Positions 8,978 through 15,988 of a DNA stretch of 50,400 bases are shown in pieces. The notes under the pieces were generated by a model. That model was given only the letters and a program-made list of their open reading frames with translations, did no database searches and was not told the origin of the DNA. The position numbers and the translations under genes are program-made. The stretch covers positions 1-50,400 of the forward strand of contig URBG01000009.1 of assembly GCA_900546055.1 (NCBI GenBank). The letters run 5' to 3'. Numbering within the stretch: the first letter of the stretch is position 1; the number at the start of each line of letters is the position of its first letter. This DNA comes from an uncultured Mycoplasmatota bacterium. GTDB lineage: Bacteria > Bacillota_I > Bacilli_A > RF39 > UBA660.

Positions 8978-9544
8978 ATGGATTTAAAAGCCGTTTTAGA
9001 AGGCCTGCTTTTTGTAGCAGGTGATGATGGCCTTACTGTTAATCAAATGCTATCAGTTTTAGACATTGATAAAGAAGAGTTAAATAATTTGATTACAATT
9101 CTTGGGGAAGAATATAAAAGTAGTAACCGTGGTATTAGTTTAGAATACTTTGGTGGTAAATTAAAAATGGTTACTAAAAAAGAGCACGCCGAATATTATA
9201 AAAAGTTATTTAGTGATGAAGATAGTAATACTTTAAGCCCATCAGCTTTAGAAACTTTGGCCATTATTGCTTATAATGAACCAGTTACTAGAATTGTCGT
9301 TGATGAAATTAGAGGTGTCAGCAGCGCTCATATTATTAGAAAACTAGTATTTCGAAATTTTATTAAAGAAGTAGGACGTTCCGATCTACCTGGTAGACCA
9401 ATATTGTATGGTGTTACAGATGAATTTTTAGATTATTTTGGCTTAGCTTCGACTAAAGATCTTCCAGTTATTGATTTTGAGGAAGATGAAAGTGAAACCG
9501 ATTTATTTAATTCAAAATATAAAGAAATTAATGAAGATATCTAG
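8978..9544 (+). CDS. scpB: Segregation and condensation protein B
   Basis: ScpB dimerises and binds ScpA in the SMC-ScpAB complex. The 188-residue protein has the two winged-helix domains of the family, including the highly conserved L-E-T-L-A-I-I-A-Y-N-E-P-V-T-R block near residue 90 and the G-R-P-I-L-Y-G-V-T signature near residue 145. A GGAGTG ribosome site overlaps the end of scpA. The stop codon lies within a terminator stem. Confidence 0.96.
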   Translation: MDLKAVLEGLLFVAGDDGLTVNQMLSVLDIDKEELNNLITILGEEYKSSNRGISLEYFGGKLKMVTKKEHAEYYKKLFSDEDSNTLSPSALETLAIIAYNEPVTRIVVDEIRGVSSAHIIRKLVFRNFIKEVGRSDLPGRPILYGVTDEFLDYFGLASTKDLPVIDFEEDESETDLFNSKYKEINEDI

Positions 9545-9562
9545 ATAACCTAGATATTTTTT
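9537..9562 (+). terminator. Terminator of scpA-scpB
   Basis: ATATCTAG and CTAGATAT form a perfect 8-base stem around a 5-base loop, followed by six T residues. It includes the scpB stop. Confidence 0.85.
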
Positions 9563-9591
9563 AATTTAGGTGTTAAAATTTAAAAGGAATA

Positions 9592-9600
9592 TGATATAAT
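9592..9600 (+). promoter_or_regulatory. Extended -10 promoter of tRNA-Leu
   Basis: TGATATAAT lies 12 bases before the tRNA. A weak TTAAAA stands 16 bases upstream as a possible -35. Confidence 0.6.
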
Positions 9601-9611
9601 TATATGTAGTT

Positions 9612-9698
9612 GCCTGTGTGGTGAAATTGGTAGACGCGTTGGACTCAAAATCCAATGGTAGCAATACCGTGCCGGTTCGAGTCCGGCCACAGGCACCA
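9612..9698 (+). tRNA. tRNA-Leu (anticodon CAA)
   Basis: The acceptor stem GCCTGTG pairs with CACAGGC (9688-9694). The anticodon stem TTGGA/TCCAA holds the loop CTCAAAA, giving anticodon CAA for UUG codons. A long variable arm (about 9656-9671) is typical of tRNA-Leu. The T stem GCCGG/CCGGC encloses TTCGAGT. The CCA end is encoded (9696-9698). Confidence 0.97.
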
Positions 9699-9711
9699 GA
9701 TTGATAGAAAA

Positions 9712-9730
9712 CTCGAACTTTTTATTCGAG
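9712..9730 (-). terminator. Weak hairpin between tRNA-Leu and the GNAT remnant
   Basis: CTCGAA and TTCGAG form a 6-base stem with a 7-base loop. Only the minus strand has a short T stretch after it (TTTTCTATC), so it could end minus-strand transcription of the acetyltransferase remnant. Confidence 0.35.
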
Positions 9731-9745
9731 AGTAATAAATATTAA

Positions 9746-9874
9746 CTAGAAGTATGAAACATCTAACTTAAAGGATATTTCATAATTTTCTAGTTTTATT
9801 ATGTGTTTTTTTAACTCTTCGATGAATTCTTTAGCCTTTGTTTCGTGTTCAATAGTAGGTTTTATCAAAATCAA
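9746..9874 (-). pseudogene. GNAT acetyltransferase N-terminal remnant
   Basis: The minus strand can be read from a TTG at 9874, five bases after an AAGGTGG ribosome site, as a 42-residue peptide starting MILIKPTIEHETKAKEFIEE. This strongly resembles the first strand and helix of GNAT-family N-acetyltransferases, which often begin with LIKPT and E-x-x-A-x-E-(Y/F)-I. The catalytic acetyl-CoA-binding part is missing and the frame stops after 42 codons, so this is a degraded 3'-truncated gene rather than a working enzyme. The match is from pattern memory. Confidence 0.5.
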
Positions 9875-9952
9875 TTCTTCCACCTTAATCACTCAACTAA
9901 TAATAGAATATATATAGGTTCTTAGCTTTAATATATATTTTTATATCAAATT

Positions 9953-9961
9953 TTGGTATAA
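9953..9961 (+). promoter_or_regulatory. Extended -10 promoter of the Fic gene
   Basis: TGGTATAAT sits 17 bases before the Fic start, within very AT-rich DNA. The AGGTGAT ribosome site follows at 9968-9974. Confidence 0.55.
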
Positions 9962-9978
9962 TATATATAGGTGATATT

Positions 9979-10581
9979 ATGTTAAAAAACAAATTAAATA
10001 TAGATAATTCTAGTGAACTTGCTAATGTAGAAGAAAAATTAACTAAGAAAAAGGCTTTAGAATTATTTGATAATAACATTTTAAACACGCTTGAAGCGGG
10101 AACATTTAATTCATTGAAATTCATTCATAAATACTTATTTGATGGGATCTATGATTTTGCTGGTAATATTCGAGATGAAAATATAGCAAAAGGTAATTTT
10201 AGATTTACACCTGTTATGTATTTAATCCCCTCTTTAGAAAGTATTGATAAAATGCCTCAAAAAACATTTGATCAAATTATTGAAAAATATGTTGAAATGA
10301 ATATAGCTCACCCACTTAGAGAAGGTAATGGAAGAAGTACTAGAATATGGTTAGATTTAATGTTAAAGAAAGAACTAAAAAAAGTGGTTGATTGGAATAG
10401 CATAGATAAAGAAGACTATTTACTTGCTATGGAACGTAGTCCAATTAGAGATATTGAAATAAAAGCTCTTATTCAAAGTGCCCTTACTGATGAAATTGAT
10501 AACAGAGGGATTTATATGAAGGGTATAGACAATAGCTATTATTATGAAGGATACAATTCATATTTAACAGAAAACATATAA
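9979..10581 (+). CDS. Fic protein adenylyltransferase, class III type
   Basis: Fic enzymes transfer AMP from ATP to hydroxyl side chains of target proteins. The 200-residue protein carries the catalytic motif HPLREGNGR at residues 111-119 (family form HPFxxGNGR, with Leu in place of Phe) and the flap segment KGNFRFTP near 71-78. Near the C-terminus, Ser186-x-x-x-Glu190-Gly191 (SYYYEG) fits the autoinhibitory (S/T)xxxE(G/N) motif of class III Fic proteins such as the Neisseria enzyme, in which the glutamate blocks productive ATP binding. So activity is probably held in check within the same chain. There is no separate antitoxin-like small gene next to it. The neighbourhood (GNAT remnant, DUF3800) looks like an accessory islet. 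Confidence 0.9.
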   Translation: MLKNKLNIDNSSELANVEEKLTKKKALELFDNNILNTLEAGTFNSLKFIHKYLFDGIYDFAGNIRDENIAKGNFRFTPVMYLIPSLESIDKMPQKTFDQIIEKYVEMNIAHPLREGNGRSTRIWLDLMLKKELKKVVDWNSIDKEDYLLAMERSPIRDIEIKALIQSALTDEIDNRGIYMKGIDNSYYYEGYNSYLTENI

Positions 10582-10611
10582 GTCAATTAAAAAATTGGCT
10601 TTTATTTTTTG
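10581..10611 (+). terminator. Terminator of the Fic gene
   Basis: AGTCAATT and AATTGGCT pair with one G-T wobble, followed by TTTATTTTTT. It begins at the stop codon. Confidence 0.75.
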
Positions 10612-10644
10612 TATAAAACGAATTTTCAATAGCACCTTAAACAA

Positions 10645-10673
10645 ATTAAAATAATAAACAAAATGTTTATTAT
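10645..10673 (-). terminator. Terminator of the DUF3800 gene
   Basis: On the minus strand, ATAATAAAC / GTTTATTAT form a 9-base stem with a 5-base loop overlapping the stop codon, followed by TTTTAATTTG. Confidence 0.6.
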
Positions 10674-11338
10674 ATCGTAACCTTACTTTCCAAAATTTTA
10701 TTGTGGAAAAAATCAATTTTAATTTTATCTTTATCCAAAGCTTCAAATACTATTTTACCAGCATTACTTTTTTTGACATAACTATAGACAGTATTAATAA
10801 TTAGATCAGCCAGTTGAATTCCATAATTACTTTTAGAATCGTGATATCTAACTTCAAAAGTAAAATTATAAATACAAAATTCAGTTTTTAAATATTTAGC
10901 CAAGTTATTCATTTCCCTAATTGCAATATTTTGATTGTCAATATTGATAACAAATTCTATATTTTCATTCCGATATAATGGCAAAATGAAATTAGTAATC
11001 AATAACTTTATCGCATAATTAAAAAAAGTTTTAGCTTGCATAATCTTTTTATTAATTTCATTTTTGTTGAAAACGATTGCTAAGCCATGAAATCCATCAA
11101 TAGCCTGAACCTTATTAAAAATATCGATTTTTTCTTTAGATGAATAGTGATAAGATTTGAGCTCGAATTCACTTGGTAAATTTCTTTTCATTTTAATTTT
11201 TTGGTTAATGTTTTTATACCTCGATATAACTTTGAATTTACTTTTTTCTAAAGCAAAGTATCCACCAACCGCAAAATATTTTGTTTTATTATTATAGTGG
11301 ATAGAACCACTTTCGTCGATATACATATATATTTTCAC
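10670..11338 (-). CDS. DUF3800 domain protein
   Basis: The 222-residue protein starts with MYIDESGS, the hallmark acidic N-terminal motif of DUF3800, and ends with the second conserved block, D-S-K-x-N-Y-G-I-Q-L-A-D-L-I-x-N-T-V near residue 170-187. The paired acidic residues suggest an RNase H-like nuclease-type fold. DUF3800 proteins are widespread in accessory regions and some neighbourhoods are linked to phage defence, but no activity is established for this protein. It is convergent with the Fic gene, with terminators between them. The start follows AGAAGTG. Confidence 0.8.
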   Translation of the reverse strand: MKIYMYIDESGSIHYNNKTKYFAVGGYFALEKSKFKVISRYKNINQKIKMKRNLPSEFELKSYHYSSKEKIDIFNKVQAIDGFHGLAIVFNKNEINKKIMQAKTFFNYAIKLLITNFILPLYRNENIEFVINIDNQNIAIREMNNLAKYLKTEFCIYNFTFEVRYHDSKSNYGIQLADLIINTVYSYVKKSNAGKIVFEALDKDKIKIDFFHNKILESKVTI

Positions 11339-11468
11339 TTCTAAACACCCTCTAATCTTGATTAAAAGGCTAATATTACAGCCTACTACGATTTAACAAT
11401 ATCAAAATTTCCAAAAATTGTCAGTAATTTACTTAAAAATTCTCACGAACTGTGGGAAATAACTCACT

Positions 11469-11490
11469 AAAAAAAGACTAAATCCTAGTC
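11469..11490 (-). terminator. Terminator of the response regulator
   Basis: On the minus strand, GACTA and TAGTC pair around the stop codon, followed by a run of seven T residues. Confidence 0.75.
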
Positions 11491-12224
11491 TCAATTAATT
11501 CACCAATTTCAATATTATCTTCAGTATTTTTAAAATTCTTTAAAAATGTATCCGAAGCCTCAAGTTTTATTGAATTACTTAAAGTGATAATTTTTCTTGT
11601 AACATCAATATTACTAATATGTTCACGATTAACAATGTATTTACGATGGGCATATACAAACCTATCATCTAATAAATCCATTGCCTCATTTAATGTTAAA
11701 TTAGTTGTATGAACTCCCCAATTAGTATGAATTTCAATTGAATGGCTGGCACGGTTACAAGAAATATAGTCGATATGACGCATATCGATATCTGTAATTA
11801 TCCCTGAGCATTTAACCCTAAGCATTTGTTTTCTAAATCTTAATCTAATCATTTTTAAAAGTATTTGTTCTAGTTCATGCTTATAGTCTTCGCGTTTATC
11901 TATATAACCTAAAAACATCGCATCGTCATCGAGTAATAATTTATATTTGTCATAATATAACGTAATATAAGTAATGAATGAATTCAAATCATTCTTACGG
12001 ATAAGCCTTGAAATCTGAATTCCATCAGATGACGGGGTTTCCATATCTAAAATATAAACTTTATTTTCTAATTTAGCTTCAATTACCTTTAAAAAACTTT
12101 CATCATAATCACTAAAAGCATGAATTTTAAAATCATAAAGATTGTTTTTAAATACTTTTTCCACTACCCTAATAATTTCTTTACGATAATCATTATTATC
12201 GTCACAAATAATTATATTCACCAT
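11478..12224 (-). CDS. LytTR-family response regulator (AgrA/LytR-like)
   Basis: A two-domain transcription regulator of 248 residues. The receiver domain (about 1-120) has the acidic pair Asp8-Asp9 and the phosphoacceptor Asp60 in Y-I-L-D-M-E. The C-terminal LytTR DNA-binding domain (about 140-240) shows the R-H-I-D-Y-I and F-V-Y-A-H-R-K-Y-I-V-N blocks. I place the start at the ATG ending at 12224. An in-frame ATG 36 bases upstream overlaps the -10 box and would lie before the transcription start. No histidine kinase is adjacent, so it is an orphan here. AgrA-type regulators usually control surface, competence or peptide-signalling genes. A link to the nearby secretion locus is only a possibility. 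Confidence 0.9.
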   Translation of the reverse strand: MVNIIICDDNNDYRKEIIRVVEKVFKNNLYDFKIHAFSDYDESFLKVIEAKLENKVYILDMETPSSDGIQISRLIRKNDLNSFITYITLYYDKYKLLLDDDAMFLGYIDKREDYKHELEQILLKMIRLRFRKQMLRVKCSGIITDIDMRHIDYISCNRASHSIEIHTNWGVHTTNLTLNEAMDLLDDRFVYAHRKYIVNREHISNIDVTRKIITLSNSIKLEASDTFLKNFKNTEDNIEIGELIETRI

Positions 12225-12258
12225 GTTATCAGCCCCAATACTGCTAGAGTGTACCATC

Positions 12259-12289
12259 ATTATAGCACAATTCTATTTTCAACGAGCAA
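12259..12289 (-). promoter_or_regulatory. Promoter of the LytTR regulator
   Basis: On the minus strand, TGCTATAAT (-10 at 12264-12259, extended by TG) has a possible -35 TTGCTC at 12289-12284 with a 19-base spacer. Its position rules out the upstream start codon at 12260. Confidence 0.5.
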
Positions 12290-12335
12290 ACAAAATACTA
12301 AAATCGAAAAAATCGTAATCAACTAAAAATCATAA

Positions 12336-12364
12336 TTTACAATTTTTAGGAAAGATGTTATAAT
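12336..12364 (+). promoter_or_regulatory. Promoter of tRNA-Gln
   Basis: TTTACA (12336-12341), a 17-base spacer, and TGTTATAAT with the -10 at 12359-12364. Confidence 0.75.
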
Positions 12365-12372
12365 TTATTTAT

Positions 12373-12446
12373 TGCCCCATGGCCAAGCGGTAAGGCAATG
12401 GACTCTGACTCCATGACCGTTCGTTCGAATCGAACTGGGGCAGCCA
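12373..12446 (+). tRNA. tRNA-Gln (anticodon CTG)
   Basis: The acceptor stem TGCCCCA pairs with TGGGGCA (12436-12442). The anticodon stem ATGGA/TCCAT holds CTCTGAC, giving anticodon CTG for CAG codons. The T arm GTTCG/CGAAC encloses TTCGAAT. The discriminator is G and the CCA is encoded. Confidence 0.95.
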
Positions 12447-12456
12447 AAAGCTTGTT

Positions 12457-12482
12457 AAGCCCTGAAAAGGGTTTTTATTTTA
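12457..12482 (+). terminator. Terminator after tRNA-Gln
   Basis: The stem AAGCCCT / AGGGTTT with a GAAA loop is followed by a T-rich tract. It sits 12 bases before the glycosylase start, so the glycosylase may depend on read-through. Confidence 0.65.
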
Positions 12483-12494
12483 GAAGGTGATAAA

Positions 12495-12983
12495 ATGCGC
12501 ATCGAACATGTTTTAAAACCATTATATAATAAGCAAAGTAAAGTTTTGATATTGGGTACTATACCATCGCCAAAATCTAGAGAAATTGGTTTTTATTACG
12601 GACATCCGCAAAATAGATTTTGGAAAGTATTATCAGAAGTTTTAAATGAAGCGTTCCCACAAACAATTCAAGAAAAAAAGCAATTAGTTTTAAATCATCA
12701 TATAGCCTTATGGGATGTTTTAGCTTACTGTGACATCGAAGGCGCTAGTGATAGTTCGATAAAAAATCCAATTCCTAATGATATTAAAAGTTTAATTGCT
12801 AAAACAGAAATATCACAAATATTTGTTACTGGCAAAAAAGCTGAAGAGCTATACAATAAACTTTGTTTAAAAAGTACAAATATTCCTTGTCATTATTTGC
12901 CTTCAACTAGCCCAGCCAATTGTGGGATATCCTATGAAGATTTAAAAGAAAAATATCAGGAAATAAATACTTATCGTAAGTAG
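12495..12983 (+). CDS. DNA-deoxyinosine/uracil glycosylase family protein
   Basis: The 162-residue protein belongs to the uracil-DNA glycosylase superfamily. The N-terminal L-I-L-G-T-I-P-S-P-K-S-R-E motif and the following F-Y-Y-G-H-P-Q-N-R-F-W-K block match the family that removes hypoxanthine (deoxyinosine) and sometimes uracil from DNA. The C-terminal L-P-S-T-S-P-A-N segment supplies the other half of the active site. It acts in base-excision repair in the cytoplasm. The ribosome site is AAGGTGAT. It sits nine bases upstream of the tandem membrane proteins, which appears to be a chance operon partner. Confidence 0.85.
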   Translation: MRIEHVLKPLYNKQSKVLILGTIPSPKSREIGFYYGHPQNRFWKVLSEVLNEAFPQTIQEKKQLVLNHHIALWDVLAYCDIEGASDSSIKNPIPNDIKSLIAKTEISQIFVTGKKAEELYNKLCLKSTNIPCHYLPSTSPANCGISYEDLKEKYQEINTYRK

Positions 12984-12992
12984 GGGGAAACT

Positions 12993-14447
12993 ATGGACAA
13001 ATTAAAATCATATTTAAAAAAAATATATTTACCTAAAGGCTTGTGTTTAATGCTTTTACTAATTCCTATAGTTTATTGTTTTTGTGCGAACTGTTACTTA
13101 AATAATGATTCATGGTTTTTATTTAATTATGGATCCTACGTTTTAGAAAATGGTTTTCCAACCATTGAACCCTTTACTATGCATGAAAACTTTTCCTTTG
13201 TTATGCAGCAGTGGCTTTCAGCTATCATTTTCTATTTAACATATTCAAACTTAGGGAAAATAGGATTAGCCCTTTTGGTTACTTTAGTTTTTACCTTAAT
13301 ATTATTTTTAATCTATAAATTGTGTTTATTAATTAGTAAACGAAATAATTACTTAAGCTTCATTTTAGTAGCAGTTTCTTCAATTTTATTAATTACTTAT
13401 GCTATTGGCAGTAGACCGCAAATCTTCAGCTACGTTAATTTCCTACTATTATTTTATTTCCTTGAAAGCTATATTCAAAAAAAAGATATCCGTTACTTAA
13501 TTCCGCTTCCGTTAATTTCCTTATTAGAAATTAATATGCATGCGGCGACATGGGGGCTTTTATTTTGTTTTATTCTACCATATATTATCGAAAGCTTTTA
13601 TCTTTGGCTTAAAAAACAAGAGACATATCATTTAAAACCTTTAATAATAGTAACTATACTAATGCTTTTAGTTGGTTTTATAAATCCTTATGGAATAGAT
13701 GCTATGACCTACGTTTTTAAATCATATGGAGTTTACGAAATAAATGACTTTATTACTGAAATGATGGTTCCTAATATTACCACTAACTTTGGTAAAGCCG
13801 TTCTTCTAACTATTTTTGCAGTTCTATTTATCCTTAGCTTCGCTAAAAAAATAAAAATTCGTTATATTTTTCTAATGTTAGGATTACTTTATTTAGCCCT
13901 TTCCGCTTACCGTAATTATCCTCTTTTCGTAATAGGAGCATTATTACCACTTGCGGATTGTTTCAAAGATAAATTCAGTGGTATTAAGAAAAATAACTTG
14001 CCCAAAATTCATAAAACCTTATGTTATACAGCCCTAGGTTTAGTTATCATTACTGTTATAGTTGTAAGTAATCCAGCATATCGTTTAAATAAACCATATG
14101 AAATGGAAGGCGCAACTAACTATTTAGTGAAACATGTAGATAAAGATAAGGCTGTTATATATACAGGATATGATGATGGAGGATATCTTGAATATTATGG
14201 TTTTAAACCTTATATTGATCCACGCGCTGAAGTATTTCTTAAAGCAGTTAACCACCAAAAAGATATCTTTAAAGAATATTATAAATTACAAAATGGATAC
14301 TTACTTCCAAGCACATTTCTAAAAAGATATAATTTTACCCATTTCGTTGTTGAAAAGAAAGATATTGTAAGACAAGAGATTAGCCAAAATGATAATTATA
14401 AATTAGTATATAAAGATAAATATCGCTATATATATGAGAAAAAATAA
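12993..14447 (+). CDS. Multi-pass membrane protein, first of a tandem pair
   Basis: A 484-residue protein with about ten hydrophobic segments through residue 375, then a soluble C-terminal domain of about 110 residues. After the first segment an outside loop carries N-N-D-S-W-F, similar in position to the acidic catalytic loop of GT-C-fold glycosyltransferases, and later E-P-F-T-M-H-E and H-A-A-T-W-G motifs. The C-terminal domain contains D-P-R-A-E-V-F-L. These features are consistent with a lipid-linked sugar transferase or similar integral enzyme, but this is inference. The next gene is a close duplicate, with long nearly identical stretches (such as SFVMQQWLSA and TMHEN), so the pair arose by recent tandem duplication. 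Confidence 0.75.
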   Translation: MDKLKSYLKKIYLPKGLCLMLLLIPIVYCFCANCYLNNDSWFLFNYGSYVLENGFPTIEPFTMHENFSFVMQQWLSAIIFYLTYSNLGKIGLALLVTLVFTLILFLIYKLCLLISKRNNYLSFILVAVSSILLITYAIGSRPQIFSYVNFLLLFYFLESYIQKKDIRYLIPLPLISLLEINMHAATWGLLFCFILPYIIESFYLWLKKQETYHLKPLIIVTILMLLVGFINPYGIDAMTYVFKSYGVYEINDFITEMMVPNITTNFGKAVLLTIFAVLFILSFAKKIKIRYIFLMLGLLYLALSAYRNYPLFVIGALLPLADCFKDKFSGIKKNNLPKIHKTLCYTALGLVIITVIVVSNPAYRLNKPYEMEGATNYLVKHVDKDKAVIYTGYDDGGYLEYYGFKPYIDPRAEVFLKAVNHQKDIFKEYYKLQNGYLLPSTFLKRYNFTHFVVEKKDIVRQEISQNDNYKLVYKDKYRYIYEKK

Positions 14448-14467
14448 GTAAAGAAAGAAGGAATAAA

Positions 14468-15892
14468 ATGAAACATAAACAAATTAAAGTTTTATTCTTT
14501 ATCTTACTTTTAATTTTTACCTATAATTGCTTTTGTAATGCTGAAGTTTTTAATAACGACACTTGGTTTTTATTTAGTCATGGACGCTATGTTTTAGAAA
14601 GTGGTTTTCCAACCATTGAGCCTTTTACCATGCATGAAAATCTTTCTTTTGTTATGCAGCAGTGGCTTTCAGCCGTCATTTTCTACTTAACCTATTCATT
14701 CTTAGGAAAAATTGGACTTGCAGCCTTAGTTGCGGTTATATTTTTTGTATCCCTTTGCACAATTTATAAAACTTGCAAATTAATAACTAATAAAAACGAG
14801 TACCTATCAATTTTAATAACCATTTTATGTGCGATTATTTTACCAGTATTTTTTGCTGGAAGACCACAGATCTTTAGCTATCTTAGTTTTCTTTTGCTTT
14901 TCTTCTTCTTAGAAAATTATATTCAAAAGAAAGACCTTCGTTATTTAATACCACTTCCTATTATTTCTTTACTGCTCATTAATCTTCATGCTTCAATGTG
15001 GGGCTTGCTCTTTTGTTTTATTTTACCTTATATAATTGAAGGAATTTATTTTTGGTTTAAAAAGCAAGACGCATACTATTTAAAACCATTAATAATAGTC
15101 ACTATAATTATGCTTTTAGCTGGTTTTATCAATCCTTATGGCATAGATGCCATGACCTATGTCTTAAAATCATATGGAGTTTATGAAATCAATAATTTTG
15201 TTTTTGAAATGATGGTCCCTAATATTACTAAAGACTACGGAAAAGTCGCCTATTTAACAATATTTGCCGTTCTTTTAATCTTAAGTATAAAGAAAAAAAT
15301 AAAAATTCGTTATTTTTTCCTAGTATTAGGTGCCACCTATTTAGCATTATCAGCTTGGCGTAATTATCCTCTATTTCTTATTATCTGTTTTATCCCATTA
15401 GCCTATAGCCTTAAAGAAGCATTTTTAAATATTAAAAACATAAGCCTATCGAATAAACAGTTTGCTTTATGTTTCAGCGTTTTAATTTTAATTGGTATCG
15501 CTTTCGTTATAGCATCCCCACTTATCAGTATTAACAAAGAAGTTGAAGTTAAAGGTGCCACTAATTATTTACTTAAGCATGCTTTAAAAAATAGCTCTAC
15601 AATTTACAGCAATCAACTAGATGGTGGGTATTTAGAGTATTATGGTTTCAAACCCTATATAGATAACCGCGCCGAAGTTTTTCTTAAAGCTAATAATCAA
15701 GAAAAAGATATCTTTAAAGAATATTATAATGTTCAAAAAGGCTACTTACTTCCAAGTGAATTTTTAAAAACATACAACTTTACTTATATCGTTGTTAGTA
15801 AGAAAGATATAATCTATCAAGAGATGAAAGAAAATAATAAGTATAAATTAGTTTATAAAGATAAGTACCGCTATATTTATACCCCCAAATAA
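14468..15892 (+). CDS. Multi-pass membrane protein, second of a tandem pair
   Basis: This 474-residue protein is a paralog of the preceding gene, sharing the same loops (N-N-D-T-W-F-L-F, E-P-F-T-M-H-E-N, I-N-P-Y-G-I-D-A-M-T-Y-V) and the same C-terminal soluble domain (D-N-R-A-E-V-F-L). Differences are concentrated in transmembrane segments and in the linker before the C-terminal domain, and the first protein has about 10 extra N-terminal residues. It has its own GAAGGA ribosome site 20 bases after the previous stop, and a terminator follows. Retention of both intact copies suggests either dosage or diverged specificity. The enzyme activity is not known. Confidence 0.75.
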   Translation: MKHKQIKVLFFILLLIFTYNCFCNAEVFNNDTWFLFSHGRYVLESGFPTIEPFTMHENLSFVMQQWLSAVIFYLTYSFLGKIGLAALVAVIFFVSLCTIYKTCKLITNKNEYLSILITILCAIILPVFFAGRPQIFSYLSFLLLFFFLENYIQKKDLRYLIPLPIISLLLINLHASMWGLLFCFILPYIIEGIYFWFKKQDAYYLKPLIIVTIIMLLAGFINPYGIDAMTYVLKSYGVYEINNFVFEMMVPNITKDYGKVAYLTIFAVLLILSIKKKIKIRYFFLVLGATYLALSAWRNYPLFLIICFIPLAYSLKEAFLNIKNISLSNKQFALCFSVLILIGIAFVIASPLISINKEVEVKGATNYLLKHALKNSSTIYSNQLDGGYLEYYGFKPYIDNRAEVFLKANNQEKDIFKEYYNVQKGYLLPSEFLKTYNFTYIVVSKKDIIYQEMKENNKYKLVYKDKYRYIYTPK

Positions 15893-15912
15893 AATAGGAC
15901 TTCAACTTTCTG

Positions 15913-15940
15913 AAAAAAGCGACAAAAATGCTTTTTTTTT
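15913..15940 (+). terminator. Terminator after the membrane-protein pair
   Basis: AAAAAAGC and GCTTTTTT form the stem with a 9-base loop, followed by further T residues. It insulates the downstream pilus/secretion locus. Confidence 0.8.
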
Positions 15941-15988
15941 TACAAATTTTAATGTATAATTATTATATTAGGGAAGGGGCACACGTGT

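Larger units (their letters stand above)
12993..15892 (+). repeat. Tandem gene duplication
   Basis: Two consecutive open frames of 484 and 474 codons encode the same architecture with long identical protein blocks, and many matching DNA stretches are seen, for example around 13150-13240 and 14605-14695. Confidence 0.9.

Noticed and set aside
12225..12260. Upstream ATG start (12260) for the LytTR regulator
   Set aside because: It overlaps the minus-strand -10 box and would lie before the transcription start; the receiver domain begins at the ATG at 12224.
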